DNA of 64,000 bases from Candidatus Competibacter phosphatis (GTDB lineage Bacteria > Pseudomonadota > Gammaproteobacteria > Competibacterales > Competibacteraceae). Made by a program: the position numbers and the translations under genes. Where the stretch lies: NCBI RefSeq assembly GCF_012939995.1, contig NZ_SPMZ01000012.1, positions 18,947 through 82,946 on the forward strand, read 5' to 3'. This document shows, in pieces, positions 11,808-21,652 of this stretch (its first letter is position 1; each line of letters starts with the position of its first letter). Under the pieces are notes generated by a model. It did not search any database. It was not told where the DNA came from and saw only the letters and a list, made by a program, of their open reading frames with translations.

Positions 11808-12431
11808 TTAACCAGGGTCGTCGGTCTTAATCTGGTGGGTGGCCAGTGCCGAATAGCGTCGATGCAGGGCGGCGACTTGGCGGTCCAGCGCCATAAAGTC
11901 ACCATCGTTTTCCAGAATATCGTCCGCCAGAGCGAGCCGCGCATCGCGCCGGGCCTGGGCGGCCAGAATGGCCCGCGCTTGAACGGCGTCGATCCGGTCG
12001 CGTGCCATGACTCGGCGGATTTGCTCGGCTTCAGGCGCGTCCACCACCAACACCCGATCCAGCAGAGCGGTCATTCCGGTCTCCGCCAGCAGCGGGATGA
12101 CCACTAGGCAATAGGAGATGGCGGTCAGGGCGGCGACGCGTTCCCGCGTCACGGCGCGGATGCGGGGATGCAGGATGGCTTCAAGCCGTCGTCGTCCGGC
12201 GGGATCGGCGAAAACCCGCTCGCGCAGGCGCGCGCGATGCAGTCGGCCGTCGTCGTCGAGGCAGTTCGATCCAAATTCGGTCACGATATCGACCAGCGCG
12301 GGTTGGCCGGGCTCGACCAGCTCACGGGCGATCAGGTCGGTATCGATGACCGGTACGCCGTGCTGCGCAAAACGGTCACTGACCGCCGTCTTGCCGCTGC
12401 CGATGCCGCCCGTTAGCCCGACAACCAGCAT
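11808..12431 (-). CDS. coaE: dephospho-CoA kinase
   Basis: Phosphorylates the ribose of dephospho-CoA, the last step of coenzyme A synthesis. Start ATG 12431 gives MLVVGLTGGIGSGKTAVSD; the upstream in-frame start at 12479 would add 16 unrelated residues inside pilD. 207 aa. Seen: P-loop GGIGSGKTAVSDRFAQ, VIDTDLIARELV (about 30-41), HPRIRA, and DRVLVVDAPEAEQIRRVMARD. The stop of pilD and the ATG of coaE overlap as TGATG, so translation is probably coupled. Confidence 0.96.
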   Translation of the reverse strand: MLVVGLTGGIGSGKTAVSDRFAQHGVPVIDTDLIARELVEPGQPALVDIVTEFGSNCLDDDGRLHRARLRERVFADPAGRRRLEAILHPRIRAVTRERVAALTAISYCLVVIPLLAETGMTALLDRVLVVDAPEAEQIRRVMARDRIDAVQARAILAAQARRDARLALADDILENDGDFMALDRQVAALHRRYSALATHQIKTDDPG

Positions 12432-13300
12432 CAAAAGCCCAGCCAATGTAGATAGGCGTGGTTGATCGTTTCTCCCCACAGTAACACGATCCAGCCTGCG
12501 GCGGCCAGAAAAGGGCCGAAGGGCAACGGCGCGCTACGCGCTCGGCCTCGCAGCAGGATCAGCGCCACTCCGCAAATCGCACCCACCAGCGAGGACAACA
12601 GCACGATAGCGACTAGGTGTTGCCAACCGGTCCAGGCGCCGAGCGCCGCCAGAAGCTTGAAATCGCCATGGCCCATGCCTTCCTTGCCGGTCAGCAGCCG
12701 GAAACCCTGATAGACCAGCCAAAGCGACAGATAGCCGGCCATGGCGCCGATCACGGCACTGTGCAGATCGGTTCCCAGCCCGAACAATGCCGCCAGCAAT
12801 CCCAGCCACAGCAGCGGCAGGGTCAGATCGTCGGGCAATAACTGGTGGTGGAGATCGATGACGCTGGCCGCCAGCAGGGTCCAGGTGAACAGCAACACCG
12901 CCAACACCGGCCAGCCGAAGCCGAACTTCCAGGCCACGACACCGGCCAGTAGCCCGCTCGCCGCTTCCACCAGCGGATACTGGGCGCCGATCGCAACGCC
13001 GCAGTGGGCGCAGCGACCGCGCTGCCAGATGTAGCTCAACAGCGGGATATTCTCCGTGGCGCCGATCAGGTGATGGCAGTGCGGACACTGCGAGCGCGGT
13101 CCCCACAGGCTCAGCCGAGGTGTGTCGTCCGGGGTTGCTTGGTCAAGCAGTTCCGCGCATTGCGCCCGCCACTCCCGCTGCATCATGAGCGGTAAGCGGT
13201 AAATGACCACGTTGAGAAAGCTGCCGATCATCAGACCGAACAGCGCGGTCAGGATGACAAACAGCGCGGGCGAACCGGCCAGCAGCTCCAGCAGGGCCAT
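12431..13300 (-). CDS. pilD: type IV prepilin peptidase / N-methyltransferase
   Basis: Inner-membrane aspartyl protease that cleaves prepilin leaders and methylates the new N-terminus. ATG 13300 gives MALLELLAGSPALF and 289 aa; the longer frame to 13780 is a shadow of pilC. Seen: GSFLNVVIYRLP, the zinc-binding cysteines CPHCHH and CAHCG (about 75-105), several membrane helices, the first catalytic Asp in DLHHQLLPDDLTLP and the second in GKEGMGHGDFKLLAALGAW. It sits 14 bp after pilC. Confidence 0.95.
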   Translation of the reverse strand: MALLELLAGSPALFVILTALFGLMIGSFLNVVIYRLPLMMQREWRAQCAELLDQATPDDTPRLSLWGPRSQCPHCHHLIGATENIPLLSYIWQRGRCAHCGVAIGAQYPLVEAASGLLAGVVAWKFGFGWPVLAVLLFTWTLLAASVIDLHHQLLPDDLTLPLLWLGLLAALFGLGTDLHSAVIGAMAGYLSLWLVYQGFRLLTGKEGMGHGDFKLLAALGAWTGWQHLVAIVLLSSLVGAICGVALILLRGRARSAPLPFGPFLAAAGWIVLLWGETINHAYLHWLGF

Positions 13301-13314
13301 TGTGGGGCGCCTCG

Positions 13315-14556
13315 TCAGACCGCCGCAGCCAGCTTGAAGATCGGCAGATACATGGCTATCACCAGCGTGCCAACCACGCCGGCCAAGAAAGCCATCAGCA
13401 GCGGTTCGATCATGGTGGTCAGGGTATCGACCTTCTGATCGACCTCCGCTTCGTAGAAATCGGCGACCTTGGCCAGCATGTCGCCCAGCGAACCGGCTTC
13501 CTCGCCGATGGCCACCATCTGGACCACCATGTCGGGAAACAGACTGCTCTGGCGCATGGCGAAATTGAGTTGTTGGCCGATGGAAACCGCGTCGCGCATC
13601 TCCAGTACCGCTTTTTCGTAGACGTAGTTGCCGGTGGCGCCGGCCACGCTGAGCATGGCGTCCACCAATGGCACGCCACCACTGAACAAGGTGGACAGGG
13701 TGCGGGCGAAGCGGGCATTGGCCGAGGTGGCGACCAAGTCGCCGATCAGCGGCATTTGCAGCACCATGCGGTCCAGCCATTGGTAGAAGGTGCGCGAGCG
13801 CTTGCGCGCTTCCAGAAAGCCGACCACGGCCACTACTGGTGTCCCTAGGATGAGGTACCAGTATTCTTGAAATACGTTGGAAACTTCGATGACGAATCGA
13901 GTCAAGGCGGGTAATTCCGCGCCGAAACCCTTGAACAGATCTTCGAAGGTTGGAATGACGAAGATCAGCAGAATGGCGGTGACGACAAAGGCGAACACCA
14001 GGACGATCGCTGGATAGGTGAGCGCTTTCTTGACCTTGGCCTTCAGCGCCTCGGATTTTTCCAGATAGGTCGCGATCTTGTCGAGCAGCACCTCAAGCAC
14101 CCCGGCTTCCTCGCCGGCATGCACCAGGCTGCAGTACAGATCGTTGAAGTACAGATGATGCTTGGCGAATGCCTTGGAAAGCGCGGTGCCGCTTTCCACA
14201 TTGGCCTTGATGTCCAGGATGAGTTCCTTGACTTTGGTCTTTCTGCTGCTGTGTCCGACCATGTCCAGTGCCTGTACCACGGCGATGCCGGAGCCCAGCA
14301 TGGTGCACAGTTGGCGAGTGAACAGCATGATGTCCTTGGGAACGATATTGTCGCCAACAGTGAACAGCGGTTTGGCCTTTTTCTTGACGCTGAGGGGAAT
14401 GATTCCCTGCCGGCGCAGTTCGGCCTTGATCAGGTTCTGGTGGACACCCCGCAGCTCACCCTTGACCCGGACGCCGCGTTTATCGGTGCCTTCCCATTTG
14501 AAAGTCAGCTCTTCATCTTTTTTCTTGGCTTTCGCCAGCGTTGGTTGTTTGGCCAC
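13315..14556 (-). CDS. pilC: type IV pilus inner-membrane platform protein PilC
   Basis: Polytopic membrane platform on which the PilB motor drives pilus assembly. 413 aa. Seen: a Lys-rich start, then two GspF/PilC domains: the first (about 75-200) contains LFTRQLCTMLGSGIAVVQALDM and ends in a membrane helix near VLVFAFVVTAILLIFVIP; the second (about 280-400) contains FARTLSTLFSGGVPLVDAM and ends with LAGVVGTLVIAMYLPIFKLA. Lies 4 bp after pilB and 14 bp before pilD. Confidence 0.96.
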   Translation of the reverse strand: MAKQPTLAKAKKKDEELTFKWEGTDKRGVRVKGELRGVHQNLIKAELRRQGIIPLSVKKKAKPLFTVGDNIVPKDIMLFTRQLCTMLGSGIAVVQALDMVGHSSRKTKVKELILDIKANVESGTALSKAFAKHHLYFNDLYCSLVHAGEEAGVLEVLLDKIATYLEKSEALKAKVKKALTYPAIVLVFAFVVTAILLIFVIPTFEDLFKGFGAELPALTRFVIEVSNVFQEYWYLILGTPVVAVVGFLEARKRSRTFYQWLDRMVLQMPLIGDLVATSANARFARTLSTLFSGGVPLVDAMLSVAGATGNYVYEKAVLEMRDAVSIGQQLNFAMRQSSLFPDMVVQMVAIGEEAGSLGDMLAKVADFYEAEVDQKVDTLTTMIEPLLMAFLAGVVGTLVIAMYLPIFKLAAAV

Positions 14557-14560
14557 ACCG

Positions 14561-16285
14561 TTATTCCGTCGTTACTCGGTTGATTTCTTCGAGGCTGGTC
14601 AGTCCGACGCGGACTTTGTTGAGCCCCGATCGGCGCAAGTCGTTGATGCCTTCCCGGCGTGCCTGTTCGGCGATCTGCAGGGCGTTGCCGCTCTCCATGA
14701 TGATCCTGCCGGTTTCCTCGGAAATTGGCATCACCTCGTAAATTCCGACCCGGCCCTTGTAACCGTGATTGCACTGATCGCAACCGGCGGCTTTGTAGAT
14801 CGTCAGCTCGTTCAGTTCGTTCTCACGAAAGCCCTGATTGATCAGCTCCTCGGGTGGAATCTTGATTGCTTCCTTGCAATGCGGGCACAGCCGGCGCGCC
14901 AGTCGCTGGGCAATGATCAGGGTCACGCTGGAGGCGATGTTGTAGGGCGCGACACCCATGTTCATGAGTCGGGTGAGGGTTTGCGGCGCGCTGTTGGTAT
15001 GGAGGGTCGAAAGCACCATGTGGCCGGTTTGCGCGGCCTTGATGGCGATTTCGGCGGTTTCCAGGTCGCGGATTTCACCCACCATGATGATGTCTGGGTC
15101 CTGTCGCAGGAAGGCGCGTAGAGCATTGGCGAAAGTCATGCCGACCTTGGGATTGACATTGACCTGATTGATGCCAGCCAGGTTGATTTCCACCGGGTCC
15201 TCGGCGGTGGAGATGTTGACTTCGGGAGTGTTCAGGATGTTGAGCCCGGTGTACAGCGACACGGTCTTGCCGCTACCGGTGGGGCCCGTGACCAGCACCA
15301 TCCCCTGTGGTTTGTGGATGGCTTTGAGAAACAATTCTTTTTGGTGTTCCTCGTAGCCCAGCGCCTCGATGCCCATCTGGGCGCTGGAGGGATCGAGCAG
15401 ACGCAACACCACCTTTTCGCCCCAGAGAGTGGGCATGGTGTTGACGCGGAAATCAATGGCCCGTTGTTTGGTCAGATACAGTTTGAGCCGTCCGTCCTGC
15501 GGTACCCGGCGCTCGGCGATGTCGAGCTGAGCCATGATCTTCAGGCGCGCGGCCAAGCGTGGCGCCATGGAGACCGGCGGTTTGTAGAGTTCGTCCAGGA
15601 TACCGTCCTGGCGCAGGCGCACCCGGTAGGTTTTTTCGTAGGGTTCGAAGTGGATGTCGGAAGCGCCGCGGTTGATGGCTTGAATAATGACTTGGTTGAC
15701 AAACCGCACCACCGGTGCGTCGTCGGCATCGGCCTGAGTCAGCGTTTCTACCTTGGCGGAATCGCTTTCGCTGCTGTAGTCGAGATCGCCGATTTCCTGA
15801 TCGACCATGGATGCCGCCGATGTCTCGACGGCGGCATCCAGCAGCTTGACCAGATGCAGCCCACTCACGACCACGGGTTCGACGTCCAGCCGGGTTTGGA
15901 ATTTGATGTCTTCCAGCACTCGCTGGTTGGTGGGATCGCTCAGACCCACGAACAGTCGCCGGCCTCGCTTGTGCAGCGGCAGGGCGTGGTGTTGGCGAAG
16001 CAGTTTTTCATCGACCAACTGTACGACGGTTTTATCGATCTCCAGCGCTTCGATATCGAACAGCGGTAGGTTGAAACTGCGTGCGGCAACGCGGGCGATA
16101 TCCTTGTCGCGGGCCAGTTTGTTGTCGATCAAGTAGGCGACGAACGGGGTATTTTGCTTGCGTGCCTGCTCGAAAGCCTTCAGCGCGTCGGCCTCGTCGA
16201 GCAGATGATGCATGACGAGTTGTCTGGCCAGCCCGATCAGCTGGCCGCTGGGTTGGGTGACGGCATTTTGGGGAATGCTAACCAT
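14561..16285 (-). CDS. pilB: type IV pilus assembly ATPase PilB
   Basis: Cytoplasmic hexameric motor for pilus extension. 574 aa. Seen: N-terminal MshEN domain (about 20-160), then the secretion ATPase core: Walker A VTGPTGSGKTVSLY (about 330-343), Asp box ISTAEDPVEINLAGINQVNVN, Walker B-like LRQDPDIIMVGEIRD, His box GHMVLSTLHTNSAPQTLTRL, and a tetracysteine zinc site (CPHC and CDQC, about 465-505). Its usual neighbour pilA is not present; the divergent gene beyond 293 bp is a PhoX-like lipoprotein instead. Confidence 0.96.
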   Translation of the reverse strand: MVSIPQNAVTQPSGQLIGLARQLVMHHLLDEADALKAFEQARKQNTPFVAYLIDNKLARDKDIARVAARSFNLPLFDIEALEIDKTVVQLVDEKLLRQHHALPLHKRGRRLFVGLSDPTNQRVLEDIKFQTRLDVEPVVVSGLHLVKLLDAAVETSAASMVDQEIGDLDYSSESDSAKVETLTQADADDAPVVRFVNQVIIQAINRGASDIHFEPYEKTYRVRLRQDGILDELYKPPVSMAPRLAARLKIMAQLDIAERRVPQDGRLKLYLTKQRAIDFRVNTMPTLWGEKVVLRLLDPSSAQMGIEALGYEEHQKELFLKAIHKPQGMVLVTGPTGSGKTVSLYTGLNILNTPEVNISTAEDPVEINLAGINQVNVNPKVGMTFANALRAFLRQDPDIIMVGEIRDLETAEIAIKAAQTGHMVLSTLHTNSAPQTLTRLMNMGVAPYNIASSVTLIIAQRLARRLCPHCKEAIKIPPEELINQGFRENELNELTIYKAAGCDQCNHGYKGRVGIYEVMPISEETGRIIMESGNALQIAEQARREGINDLRRSGLNKVRVGLTSLEEINRVTTE

Positions 16286-16497
16286 GGCTTGATCTTATTT
16301 CCTCCAGCGATTCAGCAGTGCTGATCGCTTGACAACCCAACTTTAGACCATGCGTGGAACCTTGGAAAGAGATGCAAGGAGTCAATGGTCTTTTGCGAAA
16401 TACAGGTTACATCGACATGCGTCGGCAGAGGTCGTTCCCCTGATTGTCGGTTGCGGGTGGATACGTGTGCTTGGCGATGTGCCGCGCTTGCGAGTCA

Positions 16498-16525
16498 TTG
16501 AGATGTCTTATGTTTGTCATATTCA
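16498..16525 (+). promoter_or_regulatory. weak candidate promoter for the PhoX-like gene
   Basis: TTGAGA (16498-16503), a 16-bp spacer and TATTCA (16520-16525) lie about 54 bases upstream of the ATG at 16579 in a locally AT-rich stretch. Matches to the sigma-70 consensus are only moderate, so this is a guess. The rest of the 293-bp pilB-phoX gap shows nothing I recognise. Confidence 0.25.
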
Positions 16526-16578
16526 GGCAATCTTTTTGGATTATCATCTTGATTTCAATGGAGTTAGGGGGTTGCGTG

Positions 16579-18453
16579 ATGAAAATGAAACTGCTCACGG
16601 TGGCGGTGCTGTCCGCCCTGGGTCTAACTGCTTGCGGTAATGATGACAACGATACGCCAACGCCGTCATCGACGTCCGTGGTGAAGTCGGTCGAGTTCAC
16701 CGGAACCGCCGCGCCCACGACCGATGAGGAGTTCGCCACGACGTACACCACGTCGGTTGCCAAGGTGACTTATGAGGACGGTCAGGTGAAGGAGACTCCT
16801 CTAAGTTACAATGTATTATTCAGTGTTAGCGATAAAGTGGCCGAAGTGAACGGTAGCCTGTCTCCAGCCGGTCAACTTTACAATTACAAGATGGAACCGC
16901 TGCTCGATCCGATGGGTAATCCGGTGGTGGCCGAAACCCCGGATGCCAATAGCTTGCTCAATATCGATGGCAAGCCGTTTCTGGTCACACATTACGAATA
17001 TGACTGGATTTTGAGCGATGGTTCGGTCGCTTATACGACACCGGGTTGGTACACCCGCATGCCGATGTCGATGACCCTAAGCGAGATCACCCAAGCCAGC
17101 GACGGCAAGTTGACCGCGACCAAGGTCAGGCCCATCGATTTTTCCGGGGTCAATGGTCTCTGGATTCCCTGCGCGGGTTCGCAGACGCCTTGGAACACCC
17201 ATCTGGGTTCGGAGGAAGACTACGATCTGATTTACAATCCACTCGATTCCGCCGACTACGAAACAACCGCCGCTGGTCTCAAGGCATTGACTGACCTTTA
17301 CTTTGGCGGAACGCAGCAGGCCACTCCCTATCATTACGGCATCATTCCCGAAGTGACGATCAAGTCCGACGGTACCACCAGCGTGGTTAAGCATCATGCC
17401 ATGGGACGTGGAACCTGGGAGTTGTCGCGTTTGATGCCGGATGGGCGTACCGCCTACATGGGCGACGACGGCGCCTACGGGCTCATGGCGATGTTCGTGG
17501 CCGATCAATACGGCGATCTATCCACCGGTACCTTGTATTCCGCCAAATGGCATCAAGTCAGCGATCAGGATGGTGGTCGCGCAACGCTCACCTGGAATCG
17601 ACTCGGTCATGCCACCGACGCCGAAATTGATCCGATGGCCGACAGCCTGACCTTCGCCGATATCTTCGATGCGGTCGAGCCGGTCGATGGGCAGTGCGCG
17701 GCGGGTTACACGCGGGTGCGGGCGGGTTCCTCCGCCGACGAATGTCTCAGCCTCAAGCCGGGCATGGAAAAGGCCGCCGCCTTTCTGGAAACCCGCCGCT
17801 ACACGGCCCTGCTCGGCGGTACCACCGAATTTACCAAGATGGAAGGTGTGACGGTCAATGCCAAGGACAAGAAATTGTACATGGCCATGTCGAGTGTCAG
17901 GGACAGCATGACCTCCGATTCGACCGAACCGGTGGATGACATCCGTTTGCCGAAGAACAGTGCCGGCGCGACGTATACCTTAACCCTGGAATCCGGTGTC
18001 AAGGATAGCGCGGGGAACGCCATCGATTCCGAGTGGGTGGCCACCACCATGTACGTGGAACCGGCCTTGCTCGGCAAACCGATTGCCACCGACGAGGTTG
18101 GCAATACCGCCGATATCGACTCCATTGCCAACACCGATAACCTGTTCTTTTCCGAAAAGATGCGCACGCTATTCATCGGCGAAGATTCGGGGATGCACAT
18201 CTCGAATTTCCTCTGGGCCTATAATGTGGATACTCAGAAGTTGACCCGCATCCTGAGCTTGACGGCGGGTGCCGAGTCCACTGGTTTGCAAGTGGTGGAT
18301 AATCTGAACGGTCATGCCTACGTCATGAGCAATGCTCAGCACTACGGTGATTTCCCGAGCAGCATCAACGCCGACCTCAAGACGCGACTCACGCCGATGA
18401 TCGACAAGTTTTATGCGCCGGTGGGCTATATCGGAGGGCTTCCGGGACTGTGA
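16579..18453 (+). CDS. PhoX-like (DUF839) lipoprotein, possible calcium-dependent phosphatase or related hydrolase
   Basis: 624 aa lipoprotein. ATG 16579 follows TAGGGGG and gives MKMKLLTVAVLSALGLTACG, a lipoprotein signal with lipobox LTAC; the upstream ATG at 16444 would bury it. Features that recall PhoX/DUF839 are MGRGTWELSRLMPDGRTAYMGDDGAYG, YSAKWHQ, FTKMEGVTVNAKDKKLYMAMS and the C-terminal IGEDSGMHISNFLWAYNVDT with YVMSNAQHYGD. Known PhoX enzymes are Ca/Fe phosphatases exported by Tat; this one has no twin-arginine motif and appears Sec-lipidated, so alkaline phosphatase activity is an inference. A strong terminator follows, then a cytochrome c lipoprotein gene 84 bp downstream. Confidence 0.75.
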   Translation: MKMKLLTVAVLSALGLTACGNDDNDTPTPSSTSVVKSVEFTGTAAPTTDEEFATTYTTSVAKVTYEDGQVKETPLSYNVLFSVSDKVAEVNGSLSPAGQLYNYKMEPLLDPMGNPVVAETPDANSLLNIDGKPFLVTHYEYDWILSDGSVAYTTPGWYTRMPMSMTLSEITQASDGKLTATKVRPIDFSGVNGLWIPCAGSQTPWNTHLGSEEDYDLIYNPLDSADYETTAAGLKALTDLYFGGTQQATPYHYGIIPEVTIKSDGTTSVVKHHAMGRGTWELSRLMPDGRTAYMGDDGAYGLMAMFVADQYGDLSTGTLYSAKWHQVSDQDGGRATLTWNRLGHATDAEIDPMADSLTFADIFDAVEPVDGQCAAGYTRVRAGSSADECLSLKPGMEKAAAFLETRRYTALLGGTTEFTKMEGVTVNAKDKKLYMAMSSVRDSMTSDSTEPVDDIRLPKNSAGATYTLTLESGVKDSAGNAIDSEWVATTMYVEPALLGKPIATDEVGNTADIDSIANTDNLFFSEKMRTLFIGEDSGMHISNFLWAYNVDTQKLTRILSLTAGAESTGLQVVDNLNGHAYVMSNAQHYGDFPSSINADLKTRLTPMIDKFYAPVGYIGGLPGL

Positions 18454-18479
18454 TCATCGTCCATTGATTTGAACCAATT

Positions 18480-18512
18480 AAGCTGGCGACTGCCCGGGTC
18501 GCTAGCTTTTTT
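18480..18512 (+). terminator. Rho-independent terminator after the PhoX-like gene
   Basis: An 11-bp stem (AAGCTGGCGAC at 18480-18490, GTCGCTAGCTT at 18498-18508, one G-U pair) with a 7-nt loop runs into TTTTTT, and another T6 follows at 18515. It lies between the PhoX-like stop and the cytochrome start, so the cytochrome is expressed by read-through or its own promoter. Confidence 0.85.
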
Positions 18513-18536
18513 GCTTTTTTGCGAGGAGAGTCCCGC

Positions 18537-20580
18537 ATGAGTCACCGGCCACATTTTTTCGAATCCGGTAGCGATCGTTCTGGTGCTGAGCGCGATGCTG
18601 AATGGGTGCAGCGACAGCCAGGGGCAGGCCAACGCTCAAGTAGCCAAAGCATCGACCGTAGCGACTACGATCGGCTATCCACAGGGTGATTTTCGCAGTC
18701 CGCTGACCTTTGGCAATCCCTACGCCCACATTCCCGCCCAATGTCATATCGAAACCTCGCGTGGCACGCAGAACGCTTGTCTGTTCTGCCATACCAACGG
18801 CGCCTATCGGGCCGGTCTGGGCAACAACTTCCCGCAGGCTGGCGCCGAGCCGCGTCTTGGTGACCTGCAACTCGAATACTCCTTTACCCCCTTCAGTCCC
18901 TTCACGCCTTCGCCGAGCCGCAATCCTTGGGAGAATACCCTGACTCCGGAAAAGTTGCGGGAAGCAGTCACGGCGCTAGGCATCGATCCCCAAACCTGGG
19001 ATATGGAAAGCTACATTCGCCAGGACAATTGGCGGGCGGCTTTCGCGCAACGGCCCGGCGATCCTCGTGACTGGGACGGCGGTGTGGAAACGTCGTTTCG
19101 ACTGTTTCCGGGTCTGGACCCGGCGGATTTACCTGCCGACGCCGACGGTTTCGTTCGCTCCGACACGGCGAGCCATGGCTTTTTCCAGGACGGCGCGGGA
19201 CGCTGGATCACTGGCTGGCTGGCGGTGAATTTCATGCCTTACGGCATTTTTACCCCGATGACCGGTTCGGTTTCGGGTATTTACATCCGTTTGCCCAAGT
19301 CGTTCATGCAGCGCGAGGACGGCGGTTTCGATCTGGAGGTCTATACCCGGAATCTCGACTTGGTGGAGCGAGCGATTCAGGACCGCCTGCGCGAGGAGGA
19401 CGGCGAAACCTATCGGGGCGCGGCGCAAGCCATTGCGCTTGAGCGCGGCCTGTATCCGGTCGGCACCGAGTTCGCTCATCCCCTGCATTACGTGGACGTG
19501 GTGGCGGACGGTCGTGACCTCACGGTTAGTCCCTATCCCGGCACCCGCGCCCGTCGGGTCAAGGAAGTCCGCTATATGTACAAGTGGAAGGCATTCCATC
19601 CCAGCCAATTCCGTCCCGGCGTCAAGGAAGAGGGTGCGCCGGTATACGGTAATGACGAACAGGGTTGGGTGGACAATGGGGTGGGCTGGTATCTGGCTGG
19701 CTACATCGAAGATCAGAGCGGTGCGTTGCGCCCGCAAAATCGCGAAGAATTGACCCAGTGCATTGGTTGCCATAGCGGCATCGTCGCCACCGAGTTTCCG
19801 CAATTCACCTCCGGGACCGGCAACACCGTGGACTCCACCTGGGCGTTACCGCGCAAGTTCCCCGGCGAACTGGGATGGCGGGAGATGGACTATCTACGCT
19901 ATTTCGCCCAAGCGGACGCGTCGCCGGACCAGACGCCCGGCATCGCCCAATTAGGCGATCCGCTGAACCGAGGACTGAACAAGGGCGAGTTCCGTCATTT
20001 TCTGGACAATGTGGTGGGCGTCAGTCTGTATGGGGACATGCCCGCCGCCATCGAGCGCTTTCTCGCCGCCGCCATCCAGCCCGCCAAGGGTTATGCCAGT
20101 GCGTGGCCGGCGCTCGATACCAGCAGCGTCTCGGCTTTTCAAGACAGTCAGGCGGAGCGGCAGCGCTTGCTGCGCGAGTTCACCGCGCGGGGTGGCTATC
20201 TGACCGCCGACGGCGCGATTCGCGGCGAACTGCTTTATCCGCCTCGGGGAGACGCCTTGGCCGCCGCGCGCCGCTACCGGCAAGTGGTGGTGACCCAGCG
20301 CTATGACAAGGGCAAGGATGTCTTCCCGGAAACGCCGGTGACCTACCGTTATTTCCGGGAAGAAGCGGAAGGTTTCGCGCATCAAGATGGGCAACCCTAT
20401 GGAGTTGGGGAAGTCATCACGGATCGGCCGGTGGATCTGAGCGATCCCGCCTTGATTAGCTATGGGGTCGGCATCGCCGAAACGCTGAATGATCCCGAAC
20501 GATCGTTCGAAGCCGGTGGCACCTATTTCCCGGATTATCTGCCTTTGCTGGCGGAACCCTTACACTTCGAGGGCGACTGA
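18537..20580 (+). CDS. two-haem cytochrome c lipoprotein of unrecognised family (N-terminus frameshifted at a T6 run)
   Basis: I place the start at ATG 18537, 8 bases after GAGGAG. As given, this frame soon goes wrong; with five Ts instead of six at 18554-18559 it joins the long frame and gives MSHRPHFSNPVAIVLVLSAM then LNGC, a complete lipoprotein signal (680 aa). Starting at the GTG at 18583 would lose the signal. Two CxxCH motifs are visible, CLFCH (about residue 72) and CIGCH (about 425), so covalent haem outside the cytoplasmic membrane is expected. No known catalytic domain was recognised. Followed by a bidirectional terminator at 20608. Confidence 0.75.
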
Positions 20581-20602
20581 AACGGTGGGGGTCGATGGGA
20601 TT

Positions 20603-20634
20603 GAAAACCACCCGCCATCCGGCGGGTTTTTCTT
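20603..20634. terminator. bidirectional terminator between cytochrome and TAXI genes
   Basis: ACCCGCC, a 4-nt loop ATCC and GGCGGGT form a tight stem, with TTTTT after it on the plus strand and AAAA before it (a U tract on the minus strand). It serves the convergent cytochrome gene (+) and TAXI gene (-). Confidence 0.85.
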
Positions 20635-20637
20635 GGG

Positions 20638-21618
20638 TCACTTGAACGCTTGGGCCACGCAGGGTGACAGATGTGGCGCTTTCAGCAGTGCCTCTCGATC
20701 GATGGTCACGCTTTTCCATTTAGGGTGGCCGCTACCGCGCAGCCCGTCCAGGTTGTCGTACACCATTTTGGCGAAGCGGCCGATGGCTCGGCAGCGCTCC
20801 TCGTCCGGACCCTTGTCGCTGGTAAACAGCACGGTTCCGACCGCCAGGGTGGCGACCTCCTGGTCCTGCCAGCCGTAGGTGCCGGCTGGGATGGTGGTCG
20901 CCCGATAGAAGGACTGAAAAATATCGTGTTTAGCCGCCTTGTCTGGAATCGTCACGGAGACCAGATGCGGTTGCTCGCCGGTTTCGAACGGGCGGACGAA
21001 CAGCCGGGCCGGCGCGCCGACCACATAGATCATCGCATCCACCTGCCCCTGGCGCAGGGCATCGAGGGCGGCAACCGCGTCCAGTTCCAGTTGCTCGGCC
21101 GGCTTGATCTGGAAGAGTTCGAGCAGGATCGAGGCGGTACCGTAGGTGCCGCTGACCACATCGCCCATTGCCACTTTTTTGCCGTTCAGATCGGAGAACT
21201 GTTTGATTTCTGGCGACTTGGCCAGCACATGTACTTCCTCTTGGTACAAGGGCAGCACCAGTTGCATCGAGTTGACGACGTTCTGTAATTCCTCGGCATC
21301 CGCGTCGTCGCCGACGGCGGCCTGCATCGCGATCAGGCTCAGCGTATCGAACTGGCTCAGGCCGAGCTGGATCGATGGGTATTCATAAACCTTGAAGATA
21401 TTTTCCAGCGAGCCGGCCGAGGGAATCACGTCGAGATCGATTTGGTGGCGACCGGCGAGCTGCTTCAGGTCCCGACCGATCTGGTAGTAAGTGCCGGCCT
21501 CGCGCCCGGTCATCAGGCTCAGTTCGGCGGCGGGCGATGGTGGTGATTCCTGTGCTCGCGCCGGACCGGCCAGCGGGAAGAGGCACAGACAGAGACTGAG
21601 CGCGAACAATCTTTTCAT
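20638..21618 (-). CDS. TAXI-family periplasmic solute-binding protein
   Basis: 326 aa with a Sec signal peptide (MKRLFALSLCLCLFPLAGPARA, cut before QES). Seen: LMTGREAGTYYQIGRDLKQLAGRH, DVIPSAGSLENIF, a GDVVSGTYGTASILLELF loop and DAMIYVVGAPARLFVRPF, as in TAXI (TRAP-associated extracytoplasmic) proteins that bind carboxylates such as glutamate or 2-oxoglutarate. ATG 21618 has GGAG about 9 bases upstream. No TRAP membrane subunit is nearby, so it either works with a distant permease or is an orphan sensor or binding protein. The DUF3011 gene lies upstream on the same strand, 34 bp away, possibly in one operon. Confidence 0.9.
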   Translation of the reverse strand: MKRLFALSLCLCLFPLAGPARAQESPPSPAAELSLMTGREAGTYYQIGRDLKQLAGRHQIDLDVIPSAGSLENIFKVYEYPSIQLGLSQFDTLSLIAMQAAVGDDADAEELQNVVNSMQLVLPLYQEEVHVLAKSPEIKQFSDLNGKKVAMGDVVSGTYGTASILLELFQIKPAEQLELDAVAALDALRQGQVDAMIYVVGAPARLFVRPFETGEQPHLVSVTIPDKAAKHDIFQSFYRATTIPAGTYGWQDQEVATLAVGTVLFTSDKGPDEERCRAIGRFAKMVYDNLDGLRGSGHPKWKSVTIDREALLKAPHLSPCVAQAFK

Positions 21619-21652
21619 GAGAAAACTCCAAATGGGGTCGGGGGGGCGGGGA

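Noticed and set aside
13301..13780. Extended N-terminus for PilD
   Set aside because: The extra residues read through pilC in another frame; MALLELLAGSPALF is the family start.
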